NCBI RefSeq assembly: GCF_027172205.1
Contig: NC_070606.1
Span: forward strand, 97,102,534-97,166,533
Reading direction: 5' to 3'
Length of the DNA: 64,000 bases
Origin: Podarcis raffonei
Lineage: Eukaryota > Chordata > Lepidosauria > Squamata > Lacertidae
Position numbers and translations under genes: made by a program. Below the pieces are notes generated by a model. It worked only from the letters and a program-made list of their open reading frames with translations, did no database searches and had not been told where the DNA came from. Below, one piece after another: positions 56,808 to 64,000 of this stretch. Numbering within the stretch: position 1 is the first letter of the stretch; every line of letters begins with the position of its first letter.

Positions 56808-59800
56808 CTTGAGCGACAAGGAAGAAGAAGAAGAAAAAGGGCAGCAGGTTAGCTGGCTGGCAAGTGATTGATTTGAAAAGGCTGAGATGTCCCTGAAAGC
56901 CACCCCTTCTGGTCTAGGAAAGCAGGAAGTTCACAGAAGGTGATCTGAAGGTAAAAGGTAGAGATAAAGGGACCCCTGACCATTAGGTCCAGTCATGACC
57001 GACTCTGGGGTTGCAGCGCTCATCTCGCTTTACTGGCCAAGGGAACCGGCATACAGCTTCTGGGTCATGTGGCCAGCATGACTAAGCCGCTTCTGGCGAA
57101 ACCAGAGCAGCGCATGGAAATGCCGTTTACCTTCCCATCAGAGTGGTACCTATTTATCTACTTGCACTTTGATGTGCTTTTGAGCTGCTAGGTTGGCAGG
57201 AGCAGGGACTGAGCAATGGGAGCTCACCCCGTCGCGGGGATTTGAACCGCCGACCTTCTGATCGGCAAGTGCTAGGCTCTGTGGTTTAACCCACAGCGCC
57301 ATCCGCGTCCCTGATCTGAAGGTATTTGGTAGCTAAACAGAACCTCTCTACACAGAGGCAGTCTATCTTAGAATACCTGACAAGCACTACCCAGGCAGGA
57401 ACGTGCAAAAAGGCCAGTGCCAAAGATTATAGTGCTAAGCCCCATTTAGTTTTGTGTGGATGGCAAAGGTCAACGAGGGGTGCAGGGGTTAACTCCGTCA
57501 GTATGTAGAAGGCAGCTTCCTATGTCCCTGTGGATTCTTCAGGGAAGGGCCACAGCTCAGTGGATGCAGAAGTTCTCGGTGGGGGGAGCAGGGTCTCCCT
57601 TTCTCTGGAGCTGATGACACTGGGGGCTGCGTGAATGCAGCTGTGGGCCACAGGTACCATGTGAGCTGAAGGTCCCGGGAATTTTCTCTTCCGGCAAGAG
57701 ACAGTCCTATTGCTCCACCCTTTGGTTCTGCCTGACTTTGCAGAAGCATCTCCTCGGAAGGATCAGGGATCTCTGCGTGTGCATTAGTAGCCCCCTTTGC
57801 CTTACGCCCACGTCCCTCGTTCCCAGCCAGGTGGCAGGACCAGGGGCCCCTTGCCAAGGACTGCAAAACAATTAGCCAGGGCGCTTTAGGGAGGGCTGCC
57901 AACTTGCGCTTGGCATCAGAGCAGAGCTTAATCAAACCCAACAAATGCCTCCCTGCGGCTGAGTTACTGATTTAATGGATGCGAGGGACACGCACAAGAG
58001 AGAGGAGAGAGGTTCTATTAAAGCATCTGACACCACGTCACGGGAAATCTGTTTTAGGAGCAGGGGGTGGCATGCAAGGGTTCTTGGATCTGAGCACTGC
58101 CGCGGGAATTGGAGGCAGAGCAGGATGCATGCTAGGACAGCACAGTGGGAAGGGCGGGGAACCTGGCAACAAGAGCAACAGCCTGGAAGGGGAAGGAGCA
58201 AACGGTGTGTCAATTAAGTTTTTGGAAGAGGGCTTAACCAGGAAGGCATTGTAGGCAATACAGCTGCCAAGTGATGCGAATGAGCCTAAATTCCATCATT
58301 TTTATTAATTAATTTTACACACTGTCCTCTTTCTGAAGATCACAAGGCGGTTTGCAACATAAACAGCCCTGATCACAGAAAGCTGCCTTCTGCAAAGTTG
58401 GACCATTGGTCCATCTAGCTCAGTGCTGTCTACACTGACTGGCAGCAGCTCCACAGGTTTCAGAGAGGAGTCTTCTCCCAGGCCTACCTGAGATGCAGCC
58501 AGGGATTGAACCAGGTACTGTCTGCAGGTAAAGCAGATGGGCTCCTACAGCCCTTACCTGTTCGGTTTGGGGGAATTGTTCCTAATGCCAGAGGAGCAAA
58601 GGGGGCACTCCACAAATTGGCAGGCTGGGAGATAATGTGGGTGGGCTTGAATGGAAGAGACAGTATTGGAGTATTTGGTTCCAATTACCCATTGAAACCC
58701 TTTTAGTATCATTAAGATTGTGAATCTTGGTTAGACAGCAGACCTGCAATCTCACACACACACAAACACACACACCTTGTAGGTAAGAGAATAAAAGTGA
58801 AGCAAGTTATTGTAGGAAAGACATACAGCCAAACCACGGTTGTCGAATGTAATCCATTCTGGAAGCCCGTCTGGCTTCCGAAATGTTCGACAAACAAGGT
58901 GCGGCTTCTGATTGGCTGCAGGAGCTTCCTGCACTCAAGCAGAAGTCGTGTCGTACGTTCAGCTTTTGAAAAACATTCAAAAACCGGAACATTTACTTCT
59001 GGGTTTTCGGCATTCGGGAGCCGAAACGTTCCAAAACGGAGGCGTTTGGGAACTGAGGTTTGCCTGTACTTGGACAGAAAAGTTCCTAGTTCTACCTAGT
59101 CTAAGCCATCTGTAGCAGAACAAGGCAGCCACACCGGCTACTTGCTCTCTCAGAGGATAGCTGCAGCCTGACCTCTGATCTTTAGGACGCAGAGAGAAGA
59201 AGGAAGAAGCTGTAAGCATGAGGCAACCTGAGAAGCACCAGTCTAAACACCAAAGAGGTCAGCTCAAGAGGTTAAAGTGAAGATAGTCTGGGAACCTGGA
59301 GGCCACCAAGTCCTCTTCTGTGCAGGCTCAGTTGCACCCTAACGTACAACAGAGAGAGTGAGTGAGGGTGCAAGCAAGCGAGAGGCAGGAGGAGGGGCTG
59401 CAAGTGCAGTCGTAGGACACCTGCTTTGCATGTAGAAGGCCTCTGGTTCAATGCCCTGAGGGCACCCCTGGTTAAAAGGATCAGGAAGGAAGTAATAGGA
59501 AAGGCACGAGGCAACTTCCTGCATTCACCCACAGCCATGCCCCACACTCCCGGGGAAGGGAAGGACTGGGGTGGGCAGGGGGCTTTACCTGTTGCACAGC
59601 ATCCTGCTCCAAGCTCTCTGGCTCCCACATCAGAGTCAGCTGCGGCTTCTTGCCCAGCTTCTGGAACTGAAAGCCCACCAGTGGCAGGGCCTGCAAGAGG
59701 AAAGAAGAGACCAGGTGCTCTTACGGAAATGCACAGAATGGTGTGTGGGCATCGGGTGCTGGTGCAGCCACTGTTACGACGGCCATTTATTGCGTTTCCA

Positions 59801-61239
59801 TTATTCAGGTATATTAGATTTCTATCCCGTCCTTCCTCCCCAAGGGCAGGAAACACACAAACAGTGCAATCATCAAAACATGCCAGCCTAGGATCCTAGT
59901 ACCTACAGGACCGCCTCTCCCGGTATGCCCCGTGGAAGACCTTAAGGTCCATAAATAGCAACACCCTAGAGGTCCCAGGCCCTAAGGAAGTCAGATTAGC
60001 CTCAACCAGAACCAGGGCCTTTTCAACACTGGCTCCGGCCTGGTGGAACGCTCTGTCTCATGAGACCAGGGCCCTGCAGGATCTGATTTCTTTCCGCAGG
60101 GCCTGTAAGACAGAGTTGTTCCGCCTGGCCTTCGGCTTGGAATCAACTTGATCCCCTTCCCCTCTTTCCTTTTTCCTTCTTTGGAGTCTCCTTCTTTGGA
60201 GGTCTTTAAGCAGAGGCTTGACAACCATTTGTCAGGAGTGCTCTGATGGTGTTTCCTGCTTGGCAGGGAGTTGGACTCGATGGCCCTTGTGGTCTCTTCC
60301 AACTCTATGATTCTATGATGGAACTCCTATTTGGGGACTTCCCTGGCTTTTTTCTGGCCCACGTAGGACCAGTCTGGAAAGCTGGCTTTAGGGAAGCTTT
60401 GACGTTTTCATCCCCAAAAAGTTTTTGATTTGAGTTTCTACTGAAAGGAGGCTGCATTTTAATGTTGTATTTTAATCTTTTTTTAAAGTTGTAATTAATC
60501 AATTGTTTTTATACCTGGTGTTAGCCGCCCTGAGCCCGGTCTTGGCTGGGAAGGGCGGGGTATGAATAAAATTATTTATTATTATTATTATTATTTAAAG
60601 TGGGTGTTCTGGCTGTTGCATGATGGGACTTGTGGTCCTATTCTTCTGGAAGGCACGTGATTGGTGAAGGCTGAGCTAGGCACATCCCTGGGATCTCAGG
60701 GAGCAGAGGGGTCTGGAATGGGCCAGGTGTATCTTCCTCAAGTGTTTTCCTGATTTCACCCACCGCCAGCCACCCTGGTTCTGTGAGACGGCTCCTGCCA
60801 AAGCTCAGCCTAGGTGCAGAACAACCAGAGAAAGGCTGGCTGCTGGTTTCAAAGGGATTGGAGCCAGGAGTAATTTACCCTGGGATTCAGAGAATCCCCT
60901 CCCCCCATTCACTCCATTTCTGATGTTCAGGCATGGCTGCTGATGCTGATGTTGCCAAAAGTGCAACACCTACACAGGGGAGGAAGGTGTCAGCAAGCTG
61001 GAAAAATGGGGGGGGGGCGCACGCCTCAAAATAGCCCAAAGAGGACTGGGTGGGCTCAGTGGCCACAAAACACTGACTGACAATTGGTGGAAACTGCCCC
61101 CCACAAAAGCCCAGAAAACCGAACAAAACAGAGGAAATGTAATGGAGTATCCAAAAATAGGGAATGGTCGACTGACTGGGACACTGAAGGGGAGCCTTTT
61201 TGCACTGTAGTAATAATAACAATAATAACAATAACAATA

Positions 61240-61284
<45 letters not shown>

Positions 61285-63734
61285 TATAATTTATTAAATT
61301 TAAATTCTCTAAAATTTAAATTAATTTAAATTCTCTAAACAAGGCTGCCTTCAGATGTCTTCTGAATGTCTTCTGAATGTCAGGTAGTTATTCTCTTTGA
61401 CATCTGGTGGGAGGACGTTCCCCAGGGTGGGGGCCACCACCGAGAAGGCCCTCTGCCTGGTTCCCTGTAACCTCACTTCTCGCAGCGAGGGAACCGCCAT
61501 AAGGCCCTTGGAGCTGGACCTCAGTGTCCGGGCTGGATGATGGGGGTGGAGACGCTCCTTCAGGTATACTGGACCGAGGCCGTTTAGGGCTTTAAAGGTC
61601 AGCACCAACATTTTGAATTGTGCTCGGAAACGTACTGGGAGCCAATGCAGATCTCTCAGGACCGGTGTTATGCAACAATTTGCTGCGGGCACCCCTTGCT
61701 TAAAATGTAATTAAAAGGGGATGACTAAAAGGGGATGTCTTTAATCGGATAGGCTGTCCCCAAGGTGAACGACGGCTTATGAGACAGGAGAGTCTGCCAG
61801 TGTGCGTACAGATTCCATTTGCAATTTAAAAATAAATAAATCTTTTCTCTAAGTCCAGAGAGCCCTCTGTCCAAAGCACAGGAAACCCACAAAGCAGAAG
61901 CCCCAGGAGGCCCTCCTCTCGACGTCCCCCCGACTCCCTTCCATGTCGCATAACCTTGTAGCTGGCAGAAGCTTCTACCTCTCACAAGTGCCAGGGAAGA
62001 GCGGACCGAGTGCCCGGCGCCCCTGAGCTCCCGTTTCCGAAGCTGAAATTAAAACCAAGGTCTCCCCATTCCCTCGTTTGAAGAGGCAAAAGCCCTCGCC
62101 ACGCCGCCTCTCCTCGGTTTTATGGCTGCTGCGAAGGGATAACGACCCCCCCTGGAAGGCTCTGATGGAGGGGCAGATGGCGGGCGGAGGAGTCAGAGGC
62201 ACCCCCTTGAGGCAGCTGCGCTGAGGACGGTTCATTATCGCCGAACGCCAAGGCACAAGAGCCCCCCAAACAGCAATTAGGGAAGGCAAACGAGCCGGGA
62301 TGGCGGCAAAGAGGACTTACAGGGGACGGGGAAGGGAAGCTGCCTGGAGAAGACGGTTGCTGTGTCTCCAAGAACTGGAGAGCTCCAGGACCCCCCCCCC
62401 AAACCCCTCAGACCCAGCGCTTGCTAGGAATGGCAACCTAGCCCTGGCCGTGTTCGACTAAGAGGCATGCCTCTCTCCCGAGTGTGTCTTATACACCAGC
62501 CCTGCCTTACTCCCATTTCACAGATGGAGGAGTGGAGACTGAGGAAACAGGCCTTAAAGAGAGCCAAGGGGAGAAAAAGCCCTTGAACCACGATGGGGCA
62601 AGACGGACTGCAGAAGCAGTTCCAGGGGCCCCCACTCTTTTTTCTTTTTTGAAATCATTTTTATTTGATTTTACAAAGAACCCATCGTTCTTCAACCTTT
62701 ATGTGGGAAATGATACTCAAATAACTTCTTATGTTATGTTATTTTATTATTACAGTCATACCTCGGGTTACAGCCACTTCAGGTTGCGTTTTTTCGGGTT
62801 GCGGACCGCCAAAACCCAGAAGTAGCGGAACGGGTTACTTCCAGGTTTCGGCGGTCATGCATGCGCAGAAGCGCTAAACTGCACTTTGCGCATGTGCAGA
62901 AGCGCCGAATCGCAACCTGCACGTGTGCAGATGTGGGTTGCGAACGCTACAGGTTGCGAACGTGCATCCTGCATGGATCACGTTCACAACCTGAGCGTCC
63001 ATTGTATTATTATTATTATTACTACTACATAAAATTAATGCACCACCTGATTGTGTTCTCCAGGGATCAAAGGGGTACCTGGGGCCTGCAAAGGAGCTGC
63101 AGATGCTGCCGGCACAGGCCTGGCGGGGGATTTGCTTACAAACTGCCTCTCTGCCCAAGGAGCCCAAAGACGTACGACGCAGGGAGATGATAAGCAATCA
63201 GGCAGCACAGCACAGTTAAATCAAAAATCTATACCGAGTTAAAGACATTCAAGCCAATGTCATGATTGGATCCATGGGCGCCTGCACGGCTGGGAGAGGG
63301 AAACTTACGTTGCAGTAGATCCGCTTCTGGACGCCAAACCTCAGAACCAGGACGTCGAAGGCTTCATTGAGGACGCCCATCACCATGGCCTCTGACTCCA
63401 GGGGGCCGCACTCCTGGGAGGGGAGACAGGGAGGGTGTGCTAAGCAGAGCGGACACAAGACCCTCCTTCCCAGTGGACCCTGGCATATTGCCCAGCCACA
63501 CCCCAGGCAACAGAGACGGGCTGTGCAAAAGACCCAAGGAAAATGGGAGGGAGAAGCCTATACAGAAGCCCCCGCCACACCCCCAAGGGCTGCCCCGCCT
63601 CACCTTGACAAAGACGGCAAAGAAGAGATCGGCGCTGAGCTCCTGCACCCGCTTGGAAGCCATTTTCCTGTCGTTGCAGTGCTCAGCCTGCTTCTGGATA
63701 TCGGCCTCCTCCATCCTTGGGGCAGGGCCATCGC
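56709..63734 (-). CDS. DIS3L2: DIS3L2, last four coding exons (3' part of gene)
   Basis: C-terminal part of the cytoplasmic 3'-5' exoribonuclease DIS3L2, which degrades uridylated RNAs such as pre-let-7 in the LIN28-TUT pathway. Exons 63604-63734, 63309-63413, 59589-59690 and 56709-56807 give 145 residues: the end of the RNB domain ([31 protein letters not shown]) followed by the S1 domain ([70 protein letters not shown]). Catalytic Asp residues lie upstream, outside the window. The protein stops at LKRPGGKE, where human DIS3L2 as I recall it has roughly 30 further acidic residues. It is transcribed in the same direction as the phosphatase pair. Confidence 0.95.
56954..57311 (-). mobile_element. 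Sauria-type SINE, first subfamily, 13-bp duplication
   Basis: Full length; TGATCTGAAGGTA at 56941-56953 and 57312-57324, in the last DIS3L2 intron. Confidence 0.93.
57325..58375. other. Intronic sequence, nothing recognised
   Basis: DIS3L2 last intron; no repeat recognised. Confidence 0.4.
58376..58560 (-). repeat. tRNA-derived SINE
   Basis: GAAAGCTGCCTTCTGCAAAG...GTGCTGTCTACACTGACTGG...GGATTGAACCAGG. Confidence 0.7.
58827..59066. mobile_element. Tigger-like MITE
   Basis: CAGCCAAACCACGG ... GGTTTGCCTG with TA on both sides; a second family relative to 27019. Confidence 0.65.
59589..59690 (-). CDS. DIS3L2: DIS3L2 penultimate exon
   Basis: 102 nt; acceptor CTCTTGCAG; encodes [20 protein letters not shown]...AVQQ; donor CAG|GTAAAG. 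Confidence 0.95.
59905..60600 (+). mobile_element. LINE 3' part split by CR1
   Basis: AACGCTCTGTCTCATGAGAC and GTTAGCCGCCCTGAGCCCGG with an (ATT)n end; a CR1 tail (60181-60317, ending CTCTATGATTCTATGATG) sits inside. Confidence 0.6.
61207..61690 (-). mobile_element. L2 LINE 3' end with (ATT)n
   Basis: Minus strand [54 protein letters not shown]. Confidence 0.85.
61960..62420. other. CpG-retaining non-repetitive block in DIS3L2 intron
   Basis: Denser in CG dinucleotides than its surroundings and free of recognisable repeats; no splice-flanked reading frame seen. Could be an enhancer or unannotated exon. Confidence 0.35.
62753..63004. mobile_element. Tigger-like MITE, CpG-rich, inside an L1 tail
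   Basis: CAGTCATACCTCGGGTTAC with TA flanks at 62751-62752 and 63005-63006; CATGCATGCGCAGAAGC inside. L1-type A/T tail at about 62639-62750. Confidence 0.8.
63309..63413 (-). CDS. DIS3L2: DIS3L2 exon (third from end)
   Basis: 105 nt; acceptor CTCCCAG; encodes [20 protein letters not shown]...KRIYCN; donor AAC|GTAAGT. Opens the S1 RNA-binding fold. Confidence 0.95.
63604..63734 (-). CDS. DIS3L2: DIS3L2 exon (fourth from end)
   Basis: 131 nt; acceptor TTTTTCCAG, phase two bases in; encodes [20 protein letters not shown]...FFAVFVK; donor AAG|GTGAGG. The internal Met is not a start. Confidence 0.93.
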
Positions 63735-63910
63735 CTGGAAAAAGGGGTGGTCAGAGGAGACAGAGGGAGCAGCAGCCTGCTCACCCCCTTTGGGGCTGCA
63801 GGGACTGCGCTGTGTCTGAGGCCAAACCAGGAGGTGGGAGGCCTGCGGCTTGGATCCCAACTTGCTTTTCCGTTAACACAAGGGCTTGCGATTTCTGCCA
63901 AACGCCTCCC

Positions 63911-64000
63911 CGTAAGAACATAAGCAGAGCCCTGCAGGATCAGGCCAAAGACCCATTTAGTCCAGCATCCTGTTCCCCCAAGCAGCCCCCAAATCATCTT
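63911..64000 (+). repeat. SINE-like fragment at window edge
   Basis: AAGAACATAAGCAGAGCCCT...TAGTCCAGCATCCTGTTCCC. Confidence 0.65.

Noticed and set aside
63604-63714. A gene starting at the Met of [14 protein letters not shown]
   Set aside because: This Met is internal to a DIS3L2 exon that begins after TTTTTCCAG 20 bases upstream.

Overview
The window is vertebrate genomic DNA from a squamate reptile, most likely a lizard. The evidence is interspersed spliced genes with GT-AG introns, a 3' end of a BovB LINE, several tRNA-headed SINEs of the Sauria/Squam type, and abundant L2, CR1 and L1 LINE tails, hAT and Tigger-like MITEs. No bacterial, viral or organellar genes and no CRISPR arrays are present. 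The species cannot be named from sequence alone.

Gene order is: the last two coding exons of ECEL1 (+, 958-3313, gene entering from the left edge); an intestinal-type alkaline phosphatase gene, here copy A (-, 25499 down to 6499); a second one, copy B (-, 51359 down to 27691); and the last four exons of DIS3L2 (-, 63734 down to 56709, gene continuing past the right edge). This is the arrangement of the mammalian DIS3L2 - ALPP/ALPG/ALPI - ECEL1 block, read in reverse. The two phosphatase genes are head-to-tail tandem paralogs. Each has 11 coding exons that sum to an open frame (517 and 531 codons), with signal peptide, nucleophile serine, nearly all metal ligands and a hydrophobic GPI-attachment tail. 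By eye the paralogs share roughly 60-75 percent of residues in the exons compared, so the duplication is old and both copies look maintained.

The most striking observation is that intron 8 of both phosphatase genes has neither GT at its donor nor, in the best model, AG at its acceptor. The donors read G|ATAAGT (copy A) and G|ATGAGT (copy B), and the acceptors ...TCTCCGCAC|GAGGC and ...CTCCTTTAC|GAGGC. Using AT and AC gives exon 8 = 135 and exon 9 = 192 nt in both genes and restores the metal-site sequence Val-Glu-Gly-Gly-Arg/Lys-Ile-Asp. This is the pattern of a rare U2-type AT-AC intron, shared by two diverged paralogs. Copy A also carries Leu where vertebrate phosphatases have the active-site His317, and it lacks the C-terminal Cys pair.

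Most of the remaining sequence is transposon debris, much of it nested. Well-delimited insertions include four hAT-type elements with 8-bp target duplications, two SINEs with 13-bp duplications, an L2 with an 18-bp duplication and two L1 tails with 13- and 16-bp duplications. LTR-element fossils lie near 6.1-6.3, 13.1-13.6, 26.5-26.8, 28.8-29.3, 35.3-35.8 and 38.3-38.6 kb. A 35-bp minisatellite carrying GGCGGCCATCTTGTG lies inside the AT-AC intron of copy B.
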